Notes: a model not told the origin generated them from the sequence alone. A stretch of 42,459 bases of DNA from Pelobacter sp. UBA6812 (GCA_002452265.1 DKEW01000053.1:1-42459), one strand, 5' to 3'. Positions 1-9,194 are shown, counted from the stretch's first letter. Made by a program: numbers and translations.

Positions 1-276
1 CATGAGCTGCATGCCGTAGCAGATACCCAATACAGGAACCCCCATATCGAACAGAGCTTCCGCAACCGCAGGCGCGCCCTCTTCGTATACCGACTTGGGA
101 CCACCGGAAAGGATAATACCCTTGGGACCGAAAGCGCGAATGGCCTCCATGTCCATGTCGAAAGGGTGCAATTCGCAATAGACATGAGCCTCGCGTACGC
201 GACGGGCAATCAGTTGGGTGTATTGGGAACCGAAGTCGAGAATCAGTATCTTTTCGCCGTGGATATCCTGGGACAT
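1..276 (-). CDS. guaA: GMP synthase (glutamine-hydrolysing), N-terminal fragment
   Basis: This is the first 92 codons of GMP synthase, which amidates XMP to GMP using glutamine and ATP. The window edge cuts off the remainder. The visible part is the class I glutamine amidotransferase domain: an ILDFGSQYTQLIARRVRE start, then IILSGGPKSV, then the nucleophile segment GVPVLGICYGMQLM, in which the Cys is the expected catalytic residue. The ATG at 276 is preceded only by a weak Shine-Dalgarno. It lies downstream of guaB on the same strand, the usual guaBA order for converting IMP to GMP, separated by about 180 bp that contain a palindromic repeat. Confidence 0.95.
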   Translation of the reverse strand, partial: MSQDIHGEKILILDFGSQYTQLIARRVREAHVYCELHPFDMDMEAIRAFGPKGIILSGGPKSVYEEGAPAVAEALFDMGVPVLGICYGMQLM

Positions 277-338
277 GGGTACTCCGTTAAGCAAGGGATA
301 TTTAATCGGGTTAGCGGCAAATCAAAAACAATTACATA

Positions 339-408
339 AACAGGGATGAAGGAGATGAACGGGATAAAGACCATAATCCAAATCCCCTGTATCCCCTTCA
401 TCCCTGTT
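339..408. repeat. Large imperfect intergenic palindrome between guaB and guaA
   Basis: The arms at 339-365 and 382-408 are inverted copies of about 27 bases built around AACAGGGATGAAGGRGAT, separated by a 16-base loop. Only a few positions mismatch. There is no T-tract on either strand, so it is not a standard terminator. Its repetitive GGGAT/GATGAA texture resembles dispersed intergenic palindromes that I associate with Geobacter and Pelobacter genomes. That family assignment is from memory, not from a search. Confidence 0.75.
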
Positions 409-455
409 AAAATTCAGGCCATTCTTTCTTAATTCAGAAACACTGCCGCCGATCC

Positions 456-1931
456 CTAAAAACCGCGTTCAACACGATAGTTGGGTGCTTCGTGGGTAAT
501 CGCCACATCGTGCACATGGGATTCACGCAGGCCGGCATTGGTAATGCGGACAAAGCGCGCATTGGTCTGCAATTCGGCAAGAGTGCGGCAACCGGTATAG
601 CCCATGCCAGCACGCAAGCCACCGAGCAGTTGATGGATATTTTCCGACAGGCTGCCACGGAACGGCACACGTCCTTCGATCCCCTCGGGAACCAGTTTGA
701 CTTCCGACTCCACATCGCTCTGGAAATAACGATCCTTGCTGCCCTGCTTCATGGCACCAAGACTGCCCATGCCGCGATAGGATTTGTAGGTACGGCCCTG
801 GTAAAGAATCGTTTCACCAGGAGACTCTTCGGTGCCGGCAAACAGTGATCCGATCATGATGATATCAGCCCCGGCAGCTACCGCTTTGGGAAGTTCCCCG
901 GAATACTTGATGCCACCGTCGGCGATCAAGGGAATACCAGCTTTACGTGTCACCTTGGCCACATCCATAATAGCGGTGATCTGTGGCACGCCTACCCCTG
1001 CCACAACACGCGTAGTGCAGATGGAACCCGGTCCGATGCCGACCTTGACAGCGTCAGCCCCAGCCTTGATAAGCGCTTCGGCTGCAGCGGCGGTGGCAAT
1101 GTTACCGGCGATCAATTGCAGATCGGGATAGGCACGGCGGGTATCGATCAAGGCATCGATAACAGCCTGGGAATGGCCATGAGCGGTATCGAGGATAACC
1201 ACGTCGACGCCGGCGCGAATGAGGGCTTCAAGGCGCTCTTCACGATCGGGACCAACACCTATGGCGGCACCGACGCGCAGACGCCCGATGTCATCCTTGC
1301 AGGCAAAAGGATACTTGCGCACCTTTTCGATATCCTTGATGGTGATCAGCCCCTGCAGCTTGTAGTGTTCATCGACCACCAGCAATTTTTCGATGCGATG
1401 TTTATGCAGATGATATTTGGCTTCGTCGAGGGTGGTTCCCGGAGGCACGGTGACCAGGTTTTCCTTGGTCATTACGTTAGCGATAGGCTGATCAAGCTGC
1501 GTTTCGAAGCGCAGATCGCGGTTGGTGAGAATACCGACCAGTTTGCCGTCGCTGGTGATGGGAACACCGGAGATACGGTATTTTTCCATCACTTCCAAAG
1601 CCTGATAGATTTTCTGCTCCGGTTCCATGGTGATGGGATCGACAATCATGCCGCTTTCGGATTTTTTGACCTGGTCGATTTCCAGGGCCTGTTCCTGCGG
1701 CGTCATGTTTTTATGTATGATCCCCATCCCACCCTCGCGCGCCATGCCGATGGCGGCGCGCGATTCGGTCACGGTGTCCATAGCGGCGGACAGCAGGGGA
1801 ATATTGAGTTGGATGTTACGGGTCAGCTGAGTCGTAAGATCGACTTCTTTGGGCAGCACGGACGAATGTGCGGGGACGAGCAAAACGTCGTCAAAAGTAA
1901 GACCTTCGATGATATCGCTGGGAGCCTGCAT
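456..1931 (-). CDS. guaB: IMP dehydrogenase
   Basis: This enzyme oxidises IMP to XMP with NAD+, the first committed step of guanine nucleotide synthesis, in the cytosol. At 491 residues it has the full family length. An N-terminal barrel segment (LTFDDVLLVPAHSSVLP) is followed by a tandem CBS pair at about residues 95-205, and the barrel then resumes with the active-site loop GPGSICTTR (Cys305). The later DGGIKYSGE and YRGMGSLGAM motifs bind phosphate and form the flap. An ATG two codons upstream (1937) is possible, but the AAGGAG at 1943-1938 abuts it and is well spaced for the ATG at 1931, which I chose. guaA follows. Confidence 0.96.
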   Translation of the reverse strand: MQAPSDIIEGLTFDDVLLVPAHSSVLPKEVDLTTQLTRNIQLNIPLLSAAMDTVTESRAAIGMAREGGMGIIHKNMTPQEQALEIDQVKKSESGMIVDPITMEPEQKIYQALEVMEKYRISGVPITSDGKLVGILTNRDLRFETQLDQPIANVMTKENLVTVPPGTTLDEAKYHLHKHRIEKLLVVDEHYKLQGLITIKDIEKVRKYPFACKDDIGRLRVGAAIGVGPDREERLEALIRAGVDVVILDTAHGHSQAVIDALIDTRRAYPDLQLIAGNIATAAAAEALIKAGADAVKVGIGPGSICTTRVVAGVGVPQITAIMDVAKVTRKAGIPLIADGGIKYSGELPKAVAAGADIIMIGSLFAGTEESPGETILYQGRTYKSYRGMGSLGAMKQGSKDRYFQSDVESEVKLVPEGIEGRVPFRGSLSENIHQLLGGLRAGMGYTGCRTLAELQTNARFVRITNAGLRESHVHDVAITHEAPNYRVERGF

Positions 1932-1973
1932 CGCCATCTCCTTGGGATTGGTGGGATAAAATATTAATCGAGC

Positions 1974-2003
1974 ATGCTATCTTGAAGCACCCCCACCTGT
2001 CAA
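1974..2003 (-). promoter_or_regulatory. Candidate sigma-70 promoter of guaB
   Basis: On the minus strand a perfect TTGACA -35 box (2003-1998) is followed after 18 bases by TAGCAT (1979-1974), about 40 bases upstream of the guaB start. This is assigned by consensus match only. Confidence 0.45.
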
Positions 2004-2069
2004 ACCTAAATTCTCCTTTTTTCACCGACAGAACTCCACCACCAAGATCAATGGACTTGATTATAATTT

Positions 2070-2148
2070 ACCGCAAAGCACGCAGAGCTCGCGGAGAAGT
2101 CCTTTAAATTTTCAAAAACTCCTCTGCGATCTCTGCGTTACCAGCGGT
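2070..2148. repeat. Imperfect palindromic repeat of the CGCAGAG type upstream of guaB
   Basis: The arms at about 2070-2096 and 2122-2148 are inverted copies. The left reads ACCGCAAAGCACGCAGAG and continues with CTCGCGGAG; the complement of the right reads ACCGCTGGTAACGCAGAG and continues with ATCGCAGAG. The roughly 25-base loop is AT-rich. The GCAGAG-rich arms resemble a dispersed intergenic repeat common in Geobacter-like genomes (from memory). It lies between the end of the M42 peptidase gene and the guaB promoter, so it may also act on transcript ends. Confidence 0.75.
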
Positions 2149-2175
2149 TGAAAAGCCTCAGGAAATGAATGCAGA

Positions 2176-3246
2176 TCAATTGGGGATAATGGAAAAATCG
2201 TTGCCCAATCGATAAATGACGCCAGTCAGCAAACGGATGGTCGCTTCGATATCGGCCAGAGACAAAACCTCCACCGGCGAATGCATATACCGCAGGGGAA
2301 CCTGTACCAATGCCGCTGCAACGCCGGCACGGGTCAACTGCATGACGTTCGCGTCGGTACCGGTGCCCCGGGGGGCACCCATGACCTGACAGGGGATATC
2401 CTCTTCACGCGCCGTGCGTAACAATAGATCGAACAAAGCGGGATTGACATTGGCGCCACGCGAAATAATCGGGCCGCCGCCCACCTTGAAGTCGCCGATT
2501 TCCTTCACCTCCACACCTGGGAAATCACTGGCAAATCCGACATCCACGGCAATCCCGATATGGGGGTCGATACCGTAGGCGCTGGTATGCGCGCCGCGCA
2601 GGCCGACTTCTTCCTGCACCGTGGAAACGCCGTACACTTCCACCGGGGGCACGCCACGCTGCCGTACGGCACGCAGCACCTCGGCCACGATAAAAGCACC
2701 CATTTTGTCGTCAAACCCGCGGGAGGCGGCCAAGTCACCTTGAAGACGCTCGAAACCAACGGCAAAGGTAACCGGATCGCCGACGGATACCAACTTGCGA
2801 GCAGCTTCACCGTCGGCACAGCCCAGATCGATAAACTGGCTATTGAGCTTAACCACCGTTTCGCGATCCTTGGGCTCCATCAGGTGAATAGGTTTCTTGC
2901 CTACTACCCCCAGCACCGGTCCGTCGGCAGTATGCACATGCACACGTTGACCCGGCACCAGATGCGCATCGATACCACCAATGGGAGCAAAATAGATAAA
3001 GCCCTTATCGTCAACATAGCGCACCATAAAGCCGATTTCATCGCAATGCCCGGCCAGCATCACGCGCATGGCCTGCTCCGAAGCGGCATCGATACGAGCA
3101 ATGACGTTGCCCATGACATCGGTACGCACCTCATCGGCCAACGGCATAAGCTCGCGACGCATGATACGTTGCACAGGCTGTTCAAAGCCTGAGGGGCTGG
3201 GGGTTTCAACCAATTCCTGCAAAAAACTCACTGCACGTTCGTTCAT
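2176..3246 (-). CDS. M42 family metallo-aminopeptidase
   Basis: A 356-residue cytosolic di-metal aminopeptidase of the M42 group (FrvX/TET/glutamyl aminopeptidase-like). Metal and catalytic residues appear in order: AGHCDE (His67, Asp69), SRGFDDK (Asp179/180), VQEEVGLRGA (Glu212/213), AVDVG and a C-terminal RYMHSPVE His. An ETPSPSG motif opens the protein as is usual. A GTG start five codons upstream is open, but the ATG at 3246 has a GAGGTG Shine-Dalgarno at good spacing. The gene is the last of a probable miaB-PHP-M42 minus-strand unit. Substrate preference cannot be read from the sequence. Confidence 0.9.
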   Translation of the reverse strand: MNERAVSFLQELVETPSPSGFEQPVQRIMRRELMPLADEVRTDVMGNVIARIDAASEQAMRVMLAGHCDEIGFMVRYVDDKGFIYFAPIGGIDAHLVPGQRVHVHTADGPVLGVVGKKPIHLMEPKDRETVVKLNSQFIDLGCADGEAARKLVSVGDPVTFAVGFERLQGDLAASRGFDDKMGAFIVAEVLRAVRQRGVPPVEVYGVSTVQEEVGLRGAHTSAYGIDPHIGIAVDVGFASDFPGVEVKEIGDFKVGGGPIISRGANVNPALFDLLLRTAREEDIPCQVMGAPRGTGTDANVMQLTRAGVAAALVQVPLRYMHSPVEVLSLADIEATIRLLTGVIYRLGNDFSIIPN

Positions 3247-3296
3247 AGAATCACACCTCACAGACTGAAGGACTTAAGAAAACACCAGGAATACTA

Positions 3297-3956
3297 TTAA
3301 AACTTGCGCCCCATGACCTTGCGCACCAGGTCTTCGGCATTTTGACGCGCCTGCTGAAACTGCGACTCGCTCAGACCAGCGCCTAGCGCAATGCGCCGGG
3401 CCTGTTCAAGCGGGGTCAGATCGCCTGGCGCATGGCTGTCGGTGTTGATCACCAGCGATGCCCCTGCCGCCATAGCCAGACGGGCCACATGCCCGTTGGT
3501 CAGCGAATGTCCCTTGCGGGTGGTGATCTCAAGACAAATGCCGCGCCGCACGGCCAGAGCCACCTCATCCTCGGTGAGCAAGCCGGGATGGGCGAGAATA
3601 TCAATGTCGGCCTCCAGGGCCGCCCGATTGGTCCCGGCTGCGACCGGTTCGGCAATGGTTTCACCATGGCAGACCACCAGTCTGGCTCCCAGCGCCCTGG
3701 CGTCTTTCGCAACCTCGCCAATCATAGCGGGCGGCACATGAGTCAGCTCGATCCCCGGCACCACGGTCAGACCCCAGGCGCTGCCCAGAGCCTCGGCGAC
3801 CCTGGCGATACGGGGAATAATAAAGTCGATATTGCTCGGATCGCCATGATCGGTGATACCGATGGCGCGGTAACCCGCTACGGCAGCGCGGCGGGTAAGT
3901 TCGGCGGGGATCAACTCGCCATCACTGAAAACGGTATGGGTATGCAGATCGATCAT
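3297..3956 (-). CDS. PHP-domain metal-dependent phosphoesterase (histidinol-phosphatase-like)
   Basis: A 219-residue single-domain PHP protein. The metal-site residues are all present: DLHTHT (His5, His7), GITDHGD (Asp36, His37), PGIELTH (Glu70), VCHGET (His97), ILAHPG (His123) and NTDSHAPGD (Asp173, His175). The fold is shared by histidinol phosphatases, nucleotide phosphoesterases and polymerase-associated PHP domains. No histidine-biosynthesis genes are nearby, so the substrate is open. It sits 50 bp before the M42 gene and 62 bp after miaB, suggesting co-transcription. Confidence 0.85.
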   Translation of the reverse strand: MIDLHTHTVFSDGELIPAELTRRAAVAGYRAIGITDHGDPSNIDFIIPRIARVAEALGSAWGLTVVPGIELTHVPPAMIGEVAKDARALGARLVVCHGETIAEPVAAGTNRAALEADIDILAHPGLLTEDEVALAVRRGICLEITTRKGHSLTNGHVARLAMAAGASLVINTDSHAPGDLTPLEQARRIALGAGLSESQFQQARQNAEDLVRKVMGRKF

Positions 3957-4018
3957 AGCTTTATCCTCTTACTAAAGAATAATTGGGTCCTTTTGGAAAT
4001 ACTTGCTGGCAGACAGTA

Positions 4019-5350
4019 TCAAACCAATTCACCCAAATGAGAATTGCGGTAAGCACGCTTGAGCCTCACCTGCACGACACGTCCTATCAGACCGGAGTCA
4101 CCATCAAAATTAATGATGCGATTCCAGGTGGTACGTCCGAACAGCTGACCGTTGCCCTGCCGACTGCTGCCTTCAACCAGCACCGGCAGCACCTGCCCCA
4201 CATCCCCCTTGTTATACTCTTTGGTAATCTCCTCCTGCAGAACCAGCATACGATCGAAGCGTTCCTGCTTGACATCTTTGGAGGTATCATCCGGCAGAGA
4301 AGCTGCGGAAGTTTCCGGCCTGGGTGAGAAGATAAACGAATAGATTTCGGCGAAACGGACCTGTCTCAGCAAATCCATGGTCTGCTCGAAATCCTCCTCT
4401 GTTTCGCCGGGGAAACCAACGATAACATCGGAAGTCACCCTGATGTCAGGGCAAACCTGCCGCAGACGCGCCACTCTGTCCAGATATTGATCACGCGTAT
4501 ACCCGCGTCGCATAGCTTTAAGCACTGTGTCGCCACCGGCCTGCACCGGCAAGTGAATGTGTTTGCATAGCTTGTCGAGGTCGCCAAAGCATGCAATCAA
4601 GTCATCCGACAGGTCTTTGGGATGCGAAGTCATGAAGCGAATACGCTCCAGCCCTTCCACCGCATTGATTTGCCTGAGCAACGCGGCAAAGGAGATCTCG
4701 CCATCTTCTTTGCATCCGTAGGAATTGACGTTTTGACCGATCAGCGTCACTTCCCGCACCCCTTGAGACACCAGGGATCGCACTTCATCCAGAACCTCGG
4801 CACTGGCACGACTCACTTCTCGGCCACGCACATGGGGTACGATACAATAGGCACAAAAATTATCACACCCCTGAATGACGGTGACAAATCGGGTGACGTC
4901 CGAATTCGGCTGCCTCTCCGGAAAGAGACGGCGACGCGCATCGGCCTCGAGGAATTCCACCTCGGCACAGCGTGCCCGTTGCTCCTCGACCTGGCGTACC
5001 ATGTCGGCCAACCGGTGAACGTTATGGGTACCGCAAACGATATCGAGATGCGGCACTTTCTCCAGCATACGCTGCCCTTCCTGCTGGGCAACACAGCCAC
5101 ACACCGCAATAATCAGCTCCGGACGTTGTTGTTTTATCGGCTTAAACCGACCAAGATGACCATAGACCTTACGTTCAGCTTTCGCACGGATCGAGCAAGT
5201 ATTGAGGATTATGAGGTCCGCACCATCAGGACTGTCAACAGGACCATAACCAAGCTGCCGTACAAGGCCGACGATCTGTTCGGAGTCGACCACATTCATC
5301 TGGCACCCGAAGGTCTCCAGGTAAAAACTTTTCATAACTGAGATAACCAT
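4019..5350 (-). CDS. miaB: tRNA-2-methylthio-N6-isopentenyladenosine synthase
   Basis: A radical-SAM methylthiotransferase that converts i6A37 to ms2i6A37 in tRNAs reading UNN codons. At 443 residues it has family length. The N-terminal UPF0004 domain carries the auxiliary-cluster cysteines (Cys16 in ETFGCQMN, Cys52 in LNTCSIR, Cys86 in CGCVAQQEG). The radical SAM CxxxCxxC is GCDNFCAYC (Cys162, 166, 169). A C-terminal TRAM domain follows from about residue 375. ETFGCQMN and the central motifs favour MiaB over MtaB or RimO. A second ATG at 5335 would give a more typical N terminus; neither start has a strong Shine-Dalgarno. Confidence 0.94.
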   Translation of the reverse strand: MVISVMKSFYLETFGCQMNVVDSEQIVGLVRQLGYGPVDSPDGADLIILNTCSIRAKAERKVYGHLGRFKPIKQQRPELIIAVCGCVAQQEGQRMLEKVPHLDIVCGTHNVHRLADMVRQVEEQRARCAEVEFLEADARRRLFPERQPNSDVTRFVTVIQGCDNFCAYCIVPHVRGREVSRASAEVLDEVRSLVSQGVREVTLIGQNVNSYGCKEDGEISFAALLRQINAVEGLERIRFMTSHPKDLSDDLIACFGDLDKLCKHIHLPVQAGGDTVLKAMRRGYTRDQYLDRVARLRQVCPDIRVTSDVIVGFPGETEEDFEQTMDLLRQVRFAEIYSFIFSPRPETSAASLPDDTSKDVKQERFDRMLVLQEEITKEYNKGDVGQVLPVLVEGSSRQGNGQLFGRTTWNRIINFDGDSGLIGRVVQVRLKRAYRNSHLGELV

Positions 5351-5504
5351 TCATAAATCTGGCCTGCCATCCATTGTGCCGCGAAAAGCCCTGCAAGAAC
5401 CCGGAAAACACCAACTGTTGACCGATCCTGCCACAGACCTCATTCCCACACCCGACAGGCTGAATTAGCCTAAAATTTAGTTGATCATATTAATCAAGAG
5501 CCCA

Positions 5505-6017
5505 TCAGGCTGTCAACGGGTTTCCCCCTGTCCCCGGCAGCAAAAACCCGACAAAGACCGACGCCCCCTCAAGGCAATGCAGCGTCAGGATTTTCCCCGT
5601 AACACGTGAACGCAGCCGCACCGTAGCCAAACTCCCGGCCAAGGGAACGACCCGGTAAAGTTCCGCATCGGGCAAGGCCAACTGCTCCTCGTGGCGTCCG
5701 AGCCATCCACATTTGATGCGGATACGGCTATCGGTCAACATATAACGCTCCCATCGCCAAAACCATCGGGCCACAAAAAGATGACCGACGGCACCGCAAC
5801 CAACCAACAGCCACAAACCCACAAGATAAGCAAACCACCCCCCGGAGGTGCCCCCCCCGGAAGACAAATCAAGAGCAAGCCAAAAGCCGAGCCCCAGCCA
5901 GAAAGGCATACACGCAAGCGACAGTCGCCAACGGCGAAAAACATATGCACGTGGCGCCGGGCAAGATTGCCATAAAATTCGTTCGCCGGGTTTCAGGGAA
6001 AAAGATGCAGATATCAT
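5505..6017 (-). CDS. Small membrane protein with PH-like (DUF304/bPH2-type) domain
   Basis: A 170-residue protein starting KPGERILWQSCPAPRAYVFRRW. Two hydrophobic segments follow (about residues 31-50 and 62-84), then a soluble part opening YMLTDSRIRIKCGWLGR, which is the hallmark of bacterial PH-like YdbS/DUF304 domains. It is probably an inner-membrane protein with its PH-like part in the cytosol; the function is unknown. It lies alone between miaB (same strand) and typA (divergent). A weak GGA precedes the ATG at 6017. Confidence 0.72.
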   Translation of the reverse strand: MISASFSLKPGERILWQSCPAPRAYVFRRWRLSLACMPFWLGLGFWLALDLSSGGGTSGGWFAYLVGLWLLVGCGAVGHLFVARWFWRWERYMLTDSRIRIKCGWLGRHEEQLALPDAELYRVVPLAGSLATVRLRSRVTGKILTLHCLEGASVFVGFLLPGTGGNPLTA

Positions 6018-6646
6018 TTGGATTCCAACTCAACAACCTTCTTGACCACAGACTGCCGAGGATGGTCCGGAGATCACAGTCTCGGCAGCCCGAAAGAAAA
6101 ACACCTGTCATTACACGATTCCAAAAGGGAGTCACATCCGGCGCACACCATACACCCAACCCGAGACGGTCGTTCAGCCGTCCCCGCTCACGGCTTATTA
6201 TCCATCAATCCCACCACGAATTGACCTACCGACGGAGTAGAGGTGCCGCGACCACAAGCGCCGGCAGTCGTCGACTGAACAACAACGGCGGCAATCCCCG
6301 ACAGCCCATGATGAGCGAATTGCATGAAGACGGTATCCGTCGCGCAACCTTACACAGGCAGAATTCAATCCTTCAACTAAAAAACAACCTTAAATCCGCA
6401 TCATATAACGCCGGAACACAGGGGGCAAGCCGGTACTTCGCCGAATGCATTCCCGGACCAGGAATTAATACGAACCCACCCCCGCCCTCAACAAATTCAA
6501 ATCAAAATAACGCCTATTACGCCGCGATATACATAAAGAGGAATGTATCTGCAAAATAATTTTAAGGGTAGCTAAAATCCCAAAAACAATATAAGATGGG
6601 AAAATTTTGGACAATACAACCCAAGCAAGGAGATCACATAAGCATT
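6018..6646. other. Long intergenic region between the PH-domain gene and typA
   Basis: About 630 bp with no convincing gene. A plus-strand open frame runs through most of it (to 6559) but has low-complexity composition and no recognisable motif. An inverted repeat CTGCCGAG (6053-6060) / CTCGGCAG (6081-6088) lies 36 bp upstream of the PH-domain gene start and could be a leader hairpin for that gene. The final 100 bp turn AT-rich and should hold the typA promoter. I saw no tRNA-like or known riboswitch motif. Confidence 0.5.
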
Positions 6647-8455
6647 ATGCTGCAAAACATTCGTAACATCGCAATTATAGCCCACGTTGACCACGGCAAA
6701 ACGACCCTGGTAGACGCCATGTTAAAACAATCCGGCGTCTTTCGTGAAAACCAGGTTGTTACCGAAAGGGTTATGGACAATAATGACCTGGAAAAAGAAC
6801 GGGGCATCACAATCCTTTCAAAAAACTTGTCCATCCATCATAACGGCCTGAAAATCAACGTCGTCGACACCCCGGGCCATGCCGACTTTGGCGGCGAGGT
6901 AGAGCGCGTTCTGAAAATGGTCGATTGCGTGCTTTTGCTTGTGGACGCCTTTGACGGCCCCATGCCCCAGACTCGCTTTGTTCTGAAAAAATCGCTTGAC
7001 CTTGGCCTGATGCCGATTGTGGTTATCAACAAAATCGACCGTCCCGGTTCACGCCCCACCCAGGTTGTGGATATGGTCTTCGACCTGTTCTGCGAACTTA
7101 ACGCCAACGAAGAACAGCTCGACTTTCCCATCATCTACACCAATGCCAAGGCAGGGGTGGCGAAACTCGACCTCGAAGAAGAGTCGGACAATCTTGAGCC
7201 GCTGTTCAATCTTATCCGCGACAAGGTTGCCCCCCCGAAAGGCAACCCGGAGGCCCCCTTCCAGATGCTGGTTACCAGCATCGGCTACAATGACTACCTG
7301 GGTCGCATCGCAACCGGCAAAATTGTCAACGGGCAAGTACGGACCGGCCAAACCATTGCACTGGTCAAACGTGACGGCAAAGTTGAAAAAGGCCGCATCA
7401 GCAAACTGATTGGCTATCAGGGCGTTGCCCAGATCGAACTGGAGACAGCGCCGGCCGGCGACATCGTCAGCATCGCCGGTTTTGACGAAGTCGGCATCGG
7501 TGAAACTTTTGCCGACGAAACCTGTCCGGAGGCTTTGCCTTCCATCGCTATCGACGAGCCGACCCTGTCCATGAATTTTTCCATCAACACCTCGCCGTTC
7601 GCCGGCCGGGAGGGGAAATTCGTCACCTCGCGCAACCTGCGCGACCGCTTGATGCGTGAATTACGCACCAACGTCTCCCTGCGCGTGGAAGAAACCGAAA
7701 ACACCGATACCTTCCGGGTCTCGGGCCGCGGCGAACTGCACCTGTCGATCCTGATTGAAAACATGCGCCGCGAGGGTTTTGAGCTGTCCGTTTCCAAACC
7801 CGAGGTTATTTTCAGGGATATCGACGGCGTACGCAGCGAGCCGATGGAAAATCTGCTCATCGACGTACCCGAAGAACACCAGGGCACCGTAATCGAGAAA
7901 CTGGGCAGGCGTAAAGCGGAGATGATCTCCATGCAGCCCATGGACGGCATCAATCGTCTGGAATTCTCCATTCCGGCCCGCGGCCTGATCGGTTTCCGCA
8001 CGGAGTTTTTGACCGACACCCGTGGCACCGGCGTCATGAACCATACCTTTAACGAGTATGCCCCCTACAAAGGTCCCATCGCCGGCCGCAGCAATGGCGT
8101 GCTGATCGCAATGGAGGATGGCGAAACGGCTGCATATGCCCTTTTCACCCTCCAGGATCGCGGCACCCTGTTCGTTGACCCCGCGGTAAAGGTTTACGAA
8201 GGCATGATCATCGGCGAAAACGCTAAGCAAAGCGACATGGTCGTCAACCCTTGCAAGGGCAAAAAGCTTTCCAACGTGCGTGCTTCCGGAAGCGACGAGG
8301 CCATTCGCCTGGTACCGCCGCGCAACCTCAGCTTGGAACAAGCACTGGAATATATCAACGACGATGAACTGGTCGAGGTTACCCCGACTTCGATTCGACT
8401 TCGCAAAAAGCTGCTTGATGCCAACGCCCGAAAAAAGTACGATAAACAGAAATAA
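6647..8455 (+). CDS. typA: Ribosome-associated GTPase TypA/BipA
   Basis: A translational GTPase of the EF-G group that acts in 50S assembly and stress or low-temperature growth. From the ATG at 6647 it has 602 residues, which is family length, and begins MLQNIRNIAIIAHVDHGKTT with the P-loop at residues 12-19. Switch and G motifs follow: ERGITI, VDTPGHADFGGEV and VINKIDRP. The C-terminal BipA signature is present (PARGLIGFRTEFL, GTGVMNHTF). An in-frame ATG at 6596 would add 17 atypical residues. The AAGGAG at 6627-6632 lies nearer the chosen start, although its spacing is long. Confidence 0.96.
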   Translation: MLQNIRNIAIIAHVDHGKTTLVDAMLKQSGVFRENQVVTERVMDNNDLEKERGITILSKNLSIHHNGLKINVVDTPGHADFGGEVERVLKMVDCVLLLVDAFDGPMPQTRFVLKKSLDLGLMPIVVINKIDRPGSRPTQVVDMVFDLFCELNANEEQLDFPIIYTNAKAGVAKLDLEEESDNLEPLFNLIRDKVAPPKGNPEAPFQMLVTSIGYNDYLGRIATGKIVNGQVRTGQTIALVKRDGKVEKGRISKLIGYQGVAQIELETAPAGDIVSIAGFDEVGIGETFADETCPEALPSIAIDEPTLSMNFSINTSPFAGREGKFVTSRNLRDRLMRELRTNVSLRVEETENTDTFRVSGRGELHLSILIENMRREGFELSVSKPEVIFRDIDGVRSEPMENLLIDVPEEHQGTVIEKLGRRKAEMISMQPMDGINRLEFSIPARGLIGFRTEFLTDTRGTGVMNHTFNEYAPYKGPIAGRSNGVLIAMEDGETAAYALFTLQDRGTLFVDPAVKVYEGMIIGENAKQSDMVVNPCKGKKLSNVRASGSDEAIRLVPPRNLSLEQALEYINDDELVEVTPTSIRLRKKLLDANARKKYDKQK

Positions 8456-8460
8456 TGTCA

Positions 8461-8491
8461 AAGCGGCCCGACTAACCGGGCCGCTTTTTTT
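8461..8491 (+). terminator. Rho-independent terminator of typA
   Basis: An 8-bp GC stem GCGGCCCG / CGGGCCGC with loop ACTAAC is followed directly by seven T, starting 8 bases after the typA stop codon. Confidence 0.93.
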
Positions 8492-8606
8492 GACACCCCT
8501 TTTATTTCCTTAACCTTGCCATTTAAAAAAATTCCTACTAAAATCCGGTTTGGAACAGCCCGAACTTAGCAGTCACATTGGAAGGCCCCTTATCACTGGA
8601 GGTTCC

Positions 8607-9194
8607 ATGGACAAGCAGCTGACCACCCTACATCAAGCCACCCTCCTTGCCATCGCTCGCAAAGCCATAGAAACGTGCGTACTAACCGGCAAATCCACCA
8701 TCGAGTCCACCAAGGACCCGGCCCTTAATACACGACTTGGATGCTTTGTCTCCATCAAACAAAATGGTCAACTGCGCGGCTGTATAGGAAAATTCCAACC
8801 TCAGTGGCCGCTGTACCAGGAAGTGGCCGAAATGGCTTGTGCAGCAGCAACCCAAGATCCTCGTTTCTACCCCATGGGCAAAGAAGACCTGGACAACTTC
8901 CTGATTGAAATTTCGATTCTGTCCCCCTTGGAAAAAATCAACGATACGAATGATATACAAGTAGGCTTACACGGCATTTATCTTGAAAAAGGTTCTTATC
9001 GCGGCGTACTCTTGCCCCAGGTCGCGGTAGAACATCAATGGGATCGCACCATGTTTCTAAGGCAAACCTGCATAAAGGCAGGACTGCCCACCAATGCCTG
9101 GCAATCCGAAGATACCGATATCTTTATCTTTACAGCTCAAGTATTCGCCGAGACGGACCTGGGCAATGACACCCCCTCTGCCGCACACTCCTGA
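8607..9194 (+). CDS. AMMECR1-domain protein
   Basis: A 195-residue protein of the AMMECR1 family. The conserved core LRGCIGKFQP is at about residues 57-66, followed by AAATQDPRF and the later GVLLPQVAVEHQWD motif. The family is widespread in bacteria, archaea and eukaryotes; its biochemical role is unsettled, and a link to radical-SAM/MEMO-type partners is known elsewhere. Such partners are not in this window. The ATG at 8607 has a GGAGG Shine-Dalgarno five bases upstream and is preferred over an in-frame ATG at 8550. Confidence 0.9.
   Translation: MDKQLTTLHQATLLAIARKAIETCVLTGKSTIESTKDPALNTRLGCFVSIKQNGQLRGCIGKFQPQWPLYQEVAEMACAAATQDPRFYPMGKEDLDNFLIEISILSPLEKINDTNDIQVGLHGIYLEKGSYRGVLLPQVAVEHQWDRTMFLRQTCIKAGLPTNAWQSEDTDIFIFTAQVFAETDLGNDTPSAAHS

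Noticed and set aside
1116..1967. A 283-codon open frame on the plus strand across guaB
   Set aside because: It is antisense to a fully recognisable IMP dehydrogenase and has no family motif; GC-rich coding DNA gives such frames by chance.
5945..6559. A 204-codon plus-strand frame before typA
   Set aside because: Overlaps the PH-domain gene, is basic and low-complexity, and has no recognisable domain or Shine-Dalgarno.
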